From assembly GCA_034769895.1 (NCBI GenBank), contig CM068369.1, forward strand, positions 430,119,479 through 430,183,478: a DNA stretch of 64,000 nucleotides. Reading direction: 5' to 3'. The notes under the pieces were generated by a model. It made no database searches, had not been told where the DNA came from, and saw only the letters and a program-made list of their open reading frames with translations. A program made the translations under genes and the position numbers. Positions 25,514 through 34,077 of this stretch are shown here, in pieces; the stretch's first letter is position 1; each line of letters starts with the position of its first letter. This DNA is from Magicicada septendecula (taxonomy: Eukaryota > Arthropoda > Insecta > Hemiptera > Cicadidae).

Positions 25514-25672
25514 ATGGGTCTTATTTTTTATTACGGAATCAATAAAACAACTGCAAATAAGCCAATTATAAGTAGTAAATATATGAATATCGACCGGTTA
25601 ACACCACAAAACCTGAAATTTCTACAGTCATTGGGATTAACAGTAATAAAGGATTATTTAAACAAAAAATGA
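25514..25672 (+). CDS. 52-residue mini-protein between penton and capsid genes (copy 1)
   Basis: A small frame starts two bases after the penton stop and its TGA overlaps the capsid gene's ATG (ATGA). The start reads MGLIFYYGINKTT and the C-terminal half NLKFLQSLGLTVIKDYLNKK. It is preserved in copy 2 (44121-44279) with two substitutions and no frame damage. The tight packing on both sides and the preserved frame argue for a real gene, perhaps a capsid cement or assembly factor, but I do not recognise the family. Confidence 0.6.
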   Translation: MGLIFYYGINKTTANKPIISSKYMNIDRLTPQNLKFLQSLGLTVIKDYLNKK

Positions 25673-26904
25673 ATCTTAATATTCAAAACGTAAACGCTAG
25701 CATTCTAAACATTATAGAGGATCTTGTGTATACAGATGACTCGATAGTAGGATTAGCTTATCACACTCATCTACCGTACACTTCTACTACATTCAATAAT
25801 AATGACGAAATTAGAATTCCAATTAATCAACAAGATGTGTACACATTACCGTGTGAAAGTTACCTTCATATAAAAATAGAATACACTAATAATAACGGTA
25901 TACATGATCAAACTTTAAAACTATGTTCAAATGCTTTAGCATTTTTGTTTGATGAAATTAGATACGAAATAAATGGATCAGAAATCGATAGAGTTAAAAA
26001 TGTTGGAATAACATCAAAAATTAAAAATATGTTAACAATTAAACCACATGAAATTAACACTTTAGAAAATAGTGGATGGGCTTCAGATTTAATAAGTCAT
26101 ATGGCACCATCATCGAAAGATATTAGCTTCTGTATCCCATTAAAAAGGTTGTTCGGATTTGCTGAAGATTTTAAAAAGATTTTGTTAAATATAAAGCAAG
26201 AATTAGTTTTAATTAGAGCGTCCACTGATAATAATGCAATAATTTTACCTGAATCAGTAAACACATACAAATTAAAAATAAAATATGTATCATGGAGAAT
26301 TCCGTATGTTTATGTTAATGACGTAGTAAAGGTAGATTTACTGAAGATAATACAAATTGATCGACCTTTATTAATGCCGTTTCGAAAATGGGAACTTTAC
26401 GAGTATCCGTCTGTGCCAAAAGCAAACAAACTTACTTGGACTGTTAAAACGTCATCACAATCAGATAAACCTCGTTACGTTATTGTAGGTTTTCAGACTG
26501 ACAGAAAAAATAATGGACACAAAAACCCAGCACATTTTGATCTTGCTTCATTTTATAATGTAAAGTTATATTTAAATTCAGAATACTATCCGTATGATAA
26601 TTTTAATGGTGAAACGTCGATTCTACATGAGTATTATTCAATATTTCAGTCCTCGTATTATTACAAAAGTGAAAATGCGCCAATGATAAACCGTTCAAAC
26701 TTTCTAACGTATACACCTTTTTGTGTAATTGATTGTTCAAAACAAAATGAATCATTAAAAACTGGTTCAATAGACATCCGTCTGGATATTGAGACGTCAA
26801 CAGACATACCGGAAAAAACTACTATCTACTGTCTCATTTTTTACGATACAATTATGCAATATACGCCTTTATCTGGTACTGTAAGAAAAGTATTTAAAAT
26901 ATAA
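25669..26904 (+). CDS. Major capsid protein, hexon-like double jelly roll (copy 1)
   Basis: The 411-residue protein is the longest virion gene apart from the polymerase and follows the penton gene, the standard place of the double-jelly-roll capsid protein in Polintons. It is rich in beta-prone segments (for example residues 40-70 and 205-235) and in aromatic residues, without signal peptide or membrane span. It would form the trimeric capsomers of an icosahedral shell. Copy 2 encodes the same length with a handful of substitutions. Function is inferred from context, length and resemblance to adintovirus hexon proteins. Confidence 0.85.
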   Translation: MNLNIQNVNASILNIIEDLVYTDDSIVGLAYHTHLPYTSTTFNNNDEIRIPINQQDVYTLPCESYLHIKIEYTNNNGIHDQTLKLCSNALAFLFDEIRYEINGSEIDRVKNVGITSKIKNMLTIKPHEINTLENSGWASDLISHMAPSSKDISFCIPLKRLFGFAEDFKKILLNIKQELVLIRASTDNNAIILPESVNTYKLKIKYVSWRIPYVYVNDVVKVDLLKIIQIDRPLLMPFRKWELYEYPSVPKANKLTWTVKTSSQSDKPRYVIVGFQTDRKNNGHKNPAHFDLASFYNVKLYLNSEYYPYDNFNGETSILHEYYSIFQSSYYYKSENAPMINRSNFLTYTPFCVIDCSKQNESLKTGSIDIRLDIETSTDIPEKTTIYCLIFYDTIMQYTPLSGTVRKVFKI

Positions 26905-26910
26905 TTACGT

Positions 26911-26936
26911 AGATAAAAAGTGTATCAGGTCTCCTG
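26911..26936 (+). promoter_or_regulatory. Candidate promoter of first paralogue (copy 1)
   Basis: AGATAAAAAGTGTATCAGG lies just upstream of the first paralogue. The second paralogue has a related GATAAAACTGATATCAGTT, and copy 2 repeats both with TATCAGTTCTGCTG. The TCAGT core is the arthropod initiator consensus, also used by early insect-virus promoters. The transcription start would lie about 20 bases before the ATG. Confidence 0.4.
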
Positions 26937-26945
26937 TTGCACGCA

Positions 26946-27473
26946 ATGGAATACGTTATCGATTTTCAAGGTTTTCGCGATGATGGAAACAATTTCATTT
27001 TTAAAGAACTTTGTATTCAGTGTATACAAGATAACAAATTTTCTGGTGCTAGTGATCAGTATTTGTTTTTACCACCATTTAGTTACAAACATTTGTCAGA
27101 GAAGAAAAAAAACGTTAATAAATGGATTGAAAACAAGTGTCTTGGACTTAGCTGGAAGTGCGGTCTTCAAGATTATAATGATCTACAGTTTATATTAAAT
27201 AAATATATAAACGGTAAATGTATTTATGTTAAAGGATCAGAAAAAAAAGTAGCATTAGAAAAAGAATTTAATTGTTATGTAAAAATATTAGATATGGAAA
27301 CACTCGATTGTCCATCCTTAAAAGTGTTAAAACAACAGTCTTCATATTCTATTCACTGTCCTTTCAAACATAATTCATATTATTGTGCTTTAAATAATGT
27401 ACATAATTTAACTAAGTGGATTATCGAATACTGGAACAAGAAATTGAAAGACAAAAATATTGGGACTGTATGA
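26946..27473 (+). CDS. Unknown protein, paralogue A (copy 1)
   Basis: The 175-residue protein starts at MEYVIDFQGFRDDGNN and is clearly homologous to the next gene over its whole length. Conserved marks are VIDFQ-x-F-RDDGN, the KELC segment, LPPF-x-Y-x-HLSEKKK, LGLSW-x-CGL, GKCIYVKG-x-EKK, a D-x-E-x-L-x-CPSL block and a C-terminal Cys/His cluster with W-I-I-x-YWN. The acidic DF and KEL positions recall RNase H-like nucleases, but that is only an impression and I assign no function. The very end departs in frame from paralogue B, which finishes CWDCMIT. The copy 2 version is frameshifted. Confidence 0.7.
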   Translation: MEYVIDFQGFRDDGNNFIFKELCIQCIQDNKFSGASDQYLFLPPFSYKHLSEKKKNVNKWIENKCLGLSWKCGLQDYNDLQFILNKYINGKCIYVKGSEKKVALEKEFNCYVKILDMETLDCPSLKVLKQQSSYSIHCPFKHNSYYCALNNVHNLTKWIIEYWNKKLKDKNIGTV

Positions 27474-27560
27474 TTGCTTAACTGTATAATTTGTATTAAC
27501 GTAGTTGATCTTTTGATCTCCTATTTACGCGTGCGTACTGAGAACTTGACATTACTACGC

Positions 27561-27586
27561 TGATAAAACTGATATCAGTTCTGCTG
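27561..27586 (+). promoter_or_regulatory. Candidate promoter of second paralogue (copy 1)
   Basis: GATAAAACTGATATCAGTT precedes the identical leader TGTTGCACGCAATGG found before paralogue A. Duplication of gene and promoter together explains the shared leader. TCAGT matches the arthropod initiator element. No transcript evidence is available. Confidence 0.4.
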
Positions 27587-27595
27587 TTGCACGCA

Positions 27596-28153
27596 ATGGA
27601 ATATGTTATCGACTTTCAAAGTTTTCGCGATGATGGAAATAATTATATTATTAAAGAACTGTGCGTGCAACCTATAGTAAACACTAAATTCGCTGATGTT
27701 TGTAATCAATACTTATTCTTACCTCCATTCGATTACAGACATCTATCAGAAAAGAAAAAAAAAGTTAATGACTGGATTAACAATAATTATCTGGGACTTA
27801 GTTGGAATTGTGGATTAACAGAATATAGTGAACTTCCAGTAATATTAAATTCATATATATATGGAAAGTGCATTTATGTAAAAGGACGTGAAAAAAAAAT
27901 AGCTTTACAAAAAGAATTGAACTGTCATGTAAAAATAGTGGATATTGAATCACTCAAGTGTCCGTCTCTAAGCGTCTTGAAGAAGCAGTCTTTAAATAGT
28001 ATACGTTGTCCGTATGATCACTCTTCAACAAACTGTGCATTAAGTAACGTGTTTTATATTACTAAATGGATAATTCAATATTGGAACTGTTTGTGTGATG
28101 AACATGATGAAGACACTAAAAGAATAAATTGTTGGGACTGTATGATTACTTAA
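27596..28153 (+). CDS. Unknown protein, paralogue B (copy 1)
   Basis: This 185-residue protein is a diverged tandem duplicate of the preceding gene. It shares MEYVIDFQ-x-FRDDGNN, LPPF, LGLSW, GKCIYVKG-x-EKK and the CPSL-x-VLK block, and ends in an acidic tail followed by CWDCMIT. It is intact and identical in copy 2, while paralogue A is broken there, so B may be the functionally constrained member. A poly(A) signal AATAAA follows at 28177. Function unknown; an RNase H-like nuclease fold is one untested idea. Confidence 0.75.
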   Translation: MEYVIDFQSFRDDGNNYIIKELCVQPIVNTKFADVCNQYLFLPPFDYRHLSEKKKKVNDWINNNYLGLSWNCGLTEYSELPVILNSYIYGKCIYVKGREKKIALQKELNCHVKIVDIESLKCPSLSVLKKQSLNSIRCPYDHSSTNCALSNVFYITKWIIQYWNCLCDEHDEDTKRINCWDCMIT

Positions 28154-28176
28154 CTTTTTATTGTAATTATATGTAA

Positions 28177-28182
28177 AATAAA
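28177..28182 (+). terminator. AATAAA poly(A) signal (copy 1)
   Basis: A canonical polyadenylation hexamer lies 24 bases after the stop of paralogue B and is followed by a T-rich stretch. It probably ends the whole rightward transcription block. The same site occurs in copy 2 at 46783. Confidence 0.6.
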
Positions 28183-28859
28183 GGTTTTTTTTAAAAAAAA
28201 ATAAAAATTTTAAAACATTTTGATTTTTTGATTTATTAATACTAAAAAACATATATTCAAAACATATAGTCTATATTACAATTATAATTTTTACAGTTTA
28301 CCATTCTATACAACATACATACATACATACATGCATACATACATAAAATACATACCATTCATAAATAATACATTTAGTTACATACTAAAAAACATACATA
28401 CTTTTTTTATACCAGCAATACATACATACATACATACATACATACATACATACATACATACATACATACATACATACATACATACCATTCATAAATAATA
28501 CATTTAGTTACATACTAAAAAACATACATACTTTTTTTATTAATTTACATACAAAACATTGTTGTAATTGTGTATAGATTACATACTACAACAAATACAA
28601 AGTGAATACCAACAAAATACATACAACAAAAATTTGAAAATGTTTTTTATTTTTTGATCTTAACCAAAAACATTAAGATTAGTTTTTATAAGTTTGTTTT
28701 TTAATATTTTTTATTTTTTATTAATTTACATACAAAACATTGTTGTAATTGTGTATAGATTACATACTACAACAAATACAAAGTGAATACCAACAAAATA
28801 CATACAACAAAAATTTGAAAATATTTTTTATTTTTTGATCTTAACCAAAAACATTAAGA
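28183..28859. repeat. Convergent intergenic region with (ACAT)n and 180-bp tandem duplication (copy 1)
   Basis: Between two convergent genes lie a long ATAC/ACAT tetranucleotide run (about 28418-28484), a duplicated 45-base ACATTTAGTTACATACTAAA segment on both sides of it, and a tandem duplication of about 180 bases (28540-28719 and 28720-28899). The second unit includes the last codons of the leftward gene, so the duplication copied the 3' end of that gene into the spacer. Confidence 0.8.
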
Positions 28860-29672
28860 TTAGTTTTTATAAGTTTGTTTTTTAATATTTTTTATCTTAG
28901 CCAATTCGCTTGATTTTGACAATACAATTTTATGCAATTGCATATAAGTGGAATCTTTACTTTGCAATAAAAATTGACTTCTATAGGCAGCTTTAGTCCA
29001 TCTGTCTTTCTTATTTATTCCTTTTAAATCGTTAACATCAGTTATATCAATTTTTATTAAGTAACGACCCTTTTCTCCGGGTGTTGTTAAAGTTTTAGTT
29101 GAATCATCTTTTTTAAAAGAAATGTACTGATCATATAATTCATCAGTTTTTTCGTTTTTAGATGTATAACGTTTTACTGATTTAAATAATCTTTTAAAAT
29201 CAACATCACCATCGTCATCATCATCGTCATTATTAACAATGTCAATGTTCATCGGATCTTCTTCTTCTTCATCTTCAAATCTATACATCATTTTATTTTT
29301 TATAATAGAATTGATTATAGAAAAGGTTGTTCTTAATATATTTTTTTCTTTAAAATGTACAATATTTGTATTCAAATAGTTATATATTTCTTCAATATCA
29401 AATAAATAATCATTTAAAAACATTAAGTCTTTTTGCGAATTAACAATTGTAGTTTCGAGAGCAACTTTTATTTTTTTGGTTACATCTCGTAATTGAATAT
29501 ATAGAGAAAATACATTAACATTATCTATTGAGATAATGTCTGGTTGAATTTTTTTCATCATATCTTCCCACTGACCGTAGGAAGATAGACCCAGATAATA
29601 AATTAATTTTAAAATGTCTTCTAACGACAAACATTCTTCATGATGAAGACCTCCTTCATGTTGTGCATCCAT
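28860..29672 (-). CDS. Acidic protein of unknown function (copy 1)
   Basis: The 270-residue protein starts MDAQHEGGLHHEECLSLEDI. It has a mostly helical first half, a strongly acidic stretch (EDEEEEDP at about 132-139 and NNDDDDDDGDVD at about 147-158), and a basic C-terminus. There is no signal peptide, membrane span or catalytic motif that I recognise. It is the only leftward gene in this part, divergent from the polymerase, and both could share the regulatory region at 29673-31393. Copy 2 differs by only two residues. The family is unknown to me. Confidence 0.65.
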   Translation of the reverse strand: MDAQHEGGLHHEECLSLEDILKLIYYLGLSSYGQWEDMMKKIQPDIISIDNVNVFSLYIQLRDVTKKIKVALETTIVNSQKDLMFLNDYLFDIEEIYNYLNTNIVHFKEKNILRTTFSIINSIIKNKMMYRFEDEEEEDPMNIDIVNNDDDDDDGDVDFKRLFKSVKRYTSKNEKTDELYDQYISFKKDDSTKTLTTPGEKGRYLIKIDITDVNDLKGINKKDRWTKAAYRSQFLLQSKDSTYMQLHKIVLSKSSELAKIKNIKKQTYKN

Positions 29673-30330
29673 TACAATGATTTAAGATTTAAGTTGTCAA
29701 AATCTATAACATACAAAAATAATTTTTCGTTACATTACTAATTTATAACTGGTAACTAAGAATTGTTATACATATTATTTATAACAAAGACAAATTAAAT
29801 AAAAGACCTCCTTCATGCTGAGCATCCATTACAATGATAAGATTTTAAATTGTCAAAATCTATAACATACAAAAAATAATTTTTCATTACATTACTAATT
29901 TATAACTGGTAACTAAGAATTGTTATACATATTATTTATATATGTTAAACTAAACAAACACAAATTAAATAAAAGACCTTCTTCATGCTGAGCATCCATT
30001 ACAATGATAAGATTTTAAATTATCAAAATCTATAACATACAAAAATAAATTTTCTTTAAATTACTAATTTTGTAAAACAGAAAAAATAGAAAATATATTT
30101 TAAATACTAAAATGGAACCTTTAATAACTTAGATAAAAAAATAAAATTAATAGATAAACGTATAGAACACATTATATAAAAATAATATAGGCTAGTTAAC
30201 ACTTATAACAAAGACAAATTAATTTTTTTGTATACTTTTATAATAATATATTTAAAAATAACATAGGAAAAACACATATTTTACAGGTAACCAAGAATTA
30301 CTGTACATGTTCTTGTGTAGAACATAACAA
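29673..30330. repeat. Tandemly repeated 5' end of the acidic-protein gene (copy 1)
   Basis: The start region of the leftward gene (minus-strand ATGGATGC-CAGCATGAAGGAGG) and its upstream flank are present three times: at the gene itself, near 29808-29829 and near 29978-29999, each followed by a similar 130-base flank with CTAATTTATAACTGGTAACT. The two extra copies keep the ATG and about 13 codons before a stop, so they look like decoy starts or promoter duplications. Confidence 0.75.
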
Positions 30331-30403
30331 AAAATAAAAATAATAATATTACCTTAATGACGATCGCAGACTGTAGTAGCTGGTATGTTTCTGGATGCTG
30401 AAT

Positions 30404-30825
30404 CACAATTTTCAATCGGCTTATATACACAGAAAATGCATTATCAGTTTCACACCTTCTCAATACGTGTAAGTAGAAGATTAAAAGGTCAAGTAAATAA
30501 CTTGTTTACCGACAACAACAAAAATACGAGATCAAGAGGTCAAGTAATTATTACTGATTATTCATTATCAGTCACATCGCATTTTATTGACAACAGTTTT
30601 AAAAAAATTTAACCACAATTTTCAATCGGTTTATATACACAGAAAATACATTATCAGTTTCACACCTTCTCAATACGCGTAAGTAGAAGATTAAAAGATC
30701 AAGTAAATAATTTGTTTACCGACAACAACAAAAAAATACGAGATCAAGAGGTTAAATAATTACCGATTATTCAGTATCAGTCACAGCGCATTTTATTGAC
30801 AACAGTTTAAAAAAAATTTAAACAA
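30404..30825. promoter_or_regulatory. Duplicated 210-bp promoter-like module (copy 1)
   Basis: Two tandem units (30404-30613 and 30614-30825) each contain TTATATACACAGAAAA followed about 25 bases later by TTATCAGTTTCACACC. A TATA box spaced about 25 bases from a TCAGT initiator is the classic arthropod core promoter. Each unit also carries a second TATCAGTCACA. The pair lies between the divergent acidic-protein and polymerase genes and probably drives the polymerase or an upstream leader. Confidence 0.5.
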
Positions 30826-30886
30826 CAGCACGGTATTGGTTCAAAATACATTGTTTACTGTTTTCCTGTTATCGGTCGGTTGACAG

Positions 30887-30894
30887 TATAAATA
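30887..30894 (+). promoter_or_regulatory. TATA box for polymerase transcript (copy 1)
   Basis: TATAAATA stands about 90 bases before a consensus splice donor. Together with the acceptor directly before the polymerase ATG it would give a short, spliced leader. It is preserved in copy 2 at 49482-49489. Confidence 0.5.
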
Positions 30895-30976
30895 GCCATA
30901 CAATAAAAAACAATTTATAGCAATAGATTGGTTTTTAGCCAGCATAGGTCTCAATACATTGGATTTTTACAAAAAT

Positions 30977-31390
30977 GTAAGTATAATCATAGATAACCTA
31001 TCTTTTTATTGTAATTTACATTAGTAAAATAACTAAGAATATTATTCGTTTTATAACAAATACATATTCCACACAAAAAGAACACGCTAACAAAAAAATA
31101 TATGAACAATTATTCAAAAAGAACACGTTAACAAAAAAATATATGAACAATTATTTTTTATAAATATGGAACTGATATGAATATTTTTTGTACAAAATTT
31201 TAAGTATAATCATAGATAACCTCTCTTTCTATTGTAATTTACATTAGTAAAATTACTAAGAATATTATTCGTTTATAACAAATACATATTCCATACAAAA
31301 AGAACACGCCAACAAAAAAATATTGAACAATTATTTTTTATAAATATGGAACTGATATGAATATTTTTTGTTTTAAATATATTCCTACAG
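30977..31390 (+). other. Probable 5' UTR intron of polymerase gene (copy 1)
   Basis: A perfect donor GTAAGT at 30977 and an acceptor ATTCCTACAG ending at 31390 frame 414 bases; the polymerase ATG follows three bases later. Inside are two tandem units (about 30980-31200 and 31201-31380); the second unit has lost the GT of the donor. Copy 2 keeps the same sites and length (49572-49985). Splicing is predicted only. Confidence 0.55.
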
Positions 31391-31393
31391 ATT

Positions 31394-31781
31394 ATGGATA
31401 AAAATCTACCGTTTAAAAAACGACAAATTATAAGAAATGCTGTCGAACAAGAACAGATGATAGATAATTCATCATCATACGAACGAATACCTTCAACACA
31501 ACCCGATCCATCGCGTGTACCAAATTGGGGTCAGTTACCTGGTTCATCGCACAGCAGACATCAAGATTTTAATAACGAAAACGATCCACAACCTGGTCCA
31601 TCACATGTTTCAGATTTGGGTGGCTTACACAGACAAACATGGTCAACATCACTATCATCTCCAGCATCATCATCATCGTCTTCATCATCAATACCAAATT
31701 TTAGATTAAAATCAAAGATATTGCGGAAAGTATTCGCCCGTAAACACAGACAAACACGGTCAACACCACTATCATCTCTAC

Positions 31782-31812
<31 letters not shown>

Positions 31813-32533
31813 TTCATCATCAATACCAAATTTTAGATTAAAATCTATTAGATTACAACAAATTGTAGAATCCAATAGCTTTATTGAGATAGAGAATGCC
31901 TTTAAAGGTAATTTAAAAACATATTTTTACAAAAATACAAGTAATAATTATAAGGATATTTGCTTGCTGTTAGTTTATATTAAAATAAATATAGTTACAA
32001 TTTTAAGTAATATTATTTCAATGTTTGGTCCGGTAAAATTTAACATTATAGTTGAATGTACATATATAAAACCCGTTATTAATGAAACACAAGACAGAGC
32101 CTTTAAAACAAAAAATATTCCGATTATAGAAAACGATAATGTTAACATAATAGTTAACAATGCGATTAAAGAAATTTGTTATGATGAAGACGTATATATG
32201 GGTAAAGGTTCCGGATGGAGTCTTCACCGTATAGACGGAATTTTATTACGTATAAATCGATTTAAACCATTAAGAGGAGCTTCATATATTGAACTTCCAA
32301 AATTTTTACAAATTAAAAAATGTATAATAAATCCTAAAAATAAAGATAATTATTGTTTTAAATGGGCAATCCTCTCTCGTTATGTAACTGGACCTCACAT
32401 TGAACGTGTTAATTTTCGTTATTTTGTTTTAGAAAATAAGTTTGATTTTAGACATATAGACTTTCCTACACCTTTAAACCAAATTTCTCGTTTCGAAAAA
32501 ACTAATAACGTTTCTATTAACGAAGCTGAATAA
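31394..32533 (+). pseudogene. Family B DNA polymerase, 5' fragment only (copy 1)
   Basis: The first 376 codons match the polymerase of copy 2 almost exactly: a hydrophilic start, two Ser-rich tracts (about residues 82-104 and 118-142), and the following N-terminal domain. Then the sequence switches after ...NNVSIN to unrelated DNA and stops three codons later. All exonuclease and polymerase motifs are missing, so this copy cannot replicate by its own enzyme. The breakpoint is sharp, which indicates one deletion with insertion of filler DNA, not gradual decay. Confidence 0.9.
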
Positions 32534-32812
32534 TTTGCAGATTGTATCTTACAATCATGAAAATTATTATTTAAACTGATAATTGTTTTATTAAAAATAT
32601 TATTATTATTTCGACGTCTGCGAGCGAGAGAGAGGACGTTAATATTTGTCGAATAAATATAAACTTTCTAATTTCATCAATGTGTGTGTGTGTGTGTGTG
32701 AGCAGCACGTACATCGCCCGATAGCGATTTGTATGTGTACACAAAACTTTTGAAAATACCTTATTTCAAGATTTTTTATGCGAAAGAGAGACATACACAC
32801 ACAGGTAATTAC
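32518..32812. other. Filler DNA replacing about 3.2 kb of the polymerase region (copy 1)
   Basis: About 290 bases with a (TG)n run near 32680-32700 and CACACACA near 32795 have no counterpart in copy 2. Sequence homologous to copy 2 resumes at TTTTTATACATTCTATATAT (32825 against 54366). The filler looks like host DNA or repair-inserted sequence. Confidence 0.7.
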
Positions 32813-32903
32813 ATATTTTTATTTTTTATACATTCTATATATTTAATTACACAAAAATTGTAATGTACAATAGTGTCTTGGAGTACTTACCGTTATATAA
32901 AAG

Positions 32904-33230
32904 TCACTTGAATCGTTCATCGAGAAGCTTAATGATATCACCACAATGTGTAGATATATAACAACAAACACATGTATCCGGCCCATCCACAGTAGATTCA
33001 TGTGCCCATGGACATTCAAGAAAATGTATAAACGCCTCACCGCTTTGTCCTCTACGCTCCGGTGTAATCTCTTTCAGTCCGTCTGAATTATAAAATTCCA
33101 ACACTTTACGACACTTTAGAAGTACCAACAATATATCTCGCATAAATTCAATCTCTACTTTTGTTTTATTCATGACGAATCTATCAAACATAGGATGAAA
33201 TAAGACATCTTGCAGTGTTAAATTCTTCAT
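32904..33230 (-). CDS. Cys-rich accessory protein of unknown function (copy 1)
   Basis: The 108-residue protein starts MKNLTLQDVLFHPMFDRF, continues with a helical middle, and ends in a Cys/His cluster (ECPWAHES, DTCVCCYISTHCGD) that could bind zinc. The spacing does not match a complete BIR or RING. It is the first gene of the leftward accessory block. Copy 2 has lost one T in this gene, so its C-terminal cluster is out of frame. Function unknown. Confidence 0.6.
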   Translation of the reverse strand: MKNLTLQDVLFHPMFDRFVMNKTKVEIEFMRDILLVLLKCRKVLEFYNSDGLKEITPERRGQSGEAFIHFLECPWAHESTVDGPDTCVCCYISTHCGDIIKLLDERFK

Positions 33231-33474
33231 TTTGACTGAACTATCAAAAATGGAGTATTTTTTAAGACGACGCTATAGATCAGTGTATTCGAGGGTCATG
33301 TTCACGTTGATTACAACGTTATCACAAGAACGTATACGTGTCAACAAGAAAAACGCCGTCTGTATATGTTTATATGTTTTTAATAGGTCAGTGTTAATCT
33401 TGAGGTCATGTTTACATTGATTAAAAAGGTTCAGTGGGATTATCTGCTGTACTCTTTATCAATGACGGTTTCGT

Positions 33475-33560
33475 TAGTAAAATTTTTTAACTACCGACAT
33501 ATTTAACTAAGATGTTATTTTCAGAATTCACGTTGGAACACTAATAAACCAACTCCTACC
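33475..33560 (-). pseudogene. Remnant of a second metalloprotease-like 5' end (copy 1)
   Basis: This stretch matches the start of the metalloprotease gene and its upstream flank at 36490-36565, including TTTTAACTACCGACAT (minus-strand start MSVVK) and GAATTCACGTTGGAACACTA. No downstream coding sequence follows. It is a duplicated gene start whose body has been lost, or a shared leader recruited by the accessory block. Copy 2 keeps a shorter trace at about 54970-54998. Confidence 0.6.
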
Positions 33561-33670
33561 TTACGTATAATTGTTTACTATAGAATGACAATCGTTACAT
33601 ATAAAATGTAATAAGGTTAAACAAATATCTAACAAAAACACATCAACTCTGTTTTTTATAAATTTTATTT

Positions 33671-33928
33671 TCACTTTAATATATTAACAAAATTAGCAAC
33701 ACACTTTTTTGATCTGATATAGTCTTCATATTTATAAGATATATAACGTACAGTTTTACATGTCGGATACAAAAGTTTGTGCATAAATTGAATATGTGTA
33801 ATAGTATTAAAACATATAGTTTTAAAACCGCATTTAGAACAAACAATATTATCCGAATCATCAACAAATCTTTGATTTTTAAAAAAGTCTTCAATACATT
33901 TTCCACTTTTGTCACTTAATGAAACCAT
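33671..33928 (-). CDS. Small zinc-finger-like protein (copy 1)
   Basis: The 85-residue frame has a C-x2-C pair (VCSKCGF) followed by H and H in THIQFMHK and further Cys, consistent with one C2H2-like finger. Its residues 11-70 resemble the segment in front of the neighbouring BIR domain (FFEEAGF...VCRECGF...IQFMHKL), so it looks like a duplicated N-terminal module of that gene. Its first part lies in a 142-bp tandem duplication, so a second, shorter version starts at 34070. Whether it is translated is uncertain. Confidence 0.45.
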   Translation of the reverse strand: MVSLSDKSGKCIEDFFKNQRFVDDSDNIVCSKCGFKTICFNTITHIQFMHKLLYPTCKTVRYISYKYEDYIRSKKCVANFVNILK

Positions 33929-34077
33929 CTTTTATATGCGTAATAGTATTAAAACATATAGTTTTAAAACCGCATTTAGAACAAACAATATTATCCGAAT
34001 CATCAACAAATCTTTGATTTTTAAAAAAGTCTTCAATACATTTTCCACTTTTGTCACTTAATGAAACCATCTTTTAT
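33793..34077. repeat. 142-bp tandem duplication in accessory block (copy 1)
   Basis: Two nearly identical units (33793-33934 and 33935-34077) contain the start of the zinc-finger frame. The duplication truncates the upstream BIR frame, whose last residues (VIKDGFIK) come from the repeat, and creates two competing starts for the zinc-finger frame. Copy 2 lacks this arrangement. Confidence 0.75.

Noticed and set aside
28418..28484. Possible CRISPR-like or regulatory array
   Set aside because: The units are a pure ACAT tetranucleotide microsatellite with no unique spacers.
31561..31875. Minus-strand frame with poly-Asp tracts
   Set aside because: It is the antisense of the Ser-rich TCA/TCATCA tract in the polymerase gene; the same shadow occurs in copy 2.
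32904..33230. Call of the Cys-rich accessory protein as a second BIR or RING protein
   Set aside because: The Cys/His spacing (C-x3-H, C-x-C-C, H-C) does not fit CX2CX16HX6C or the RING pattern.
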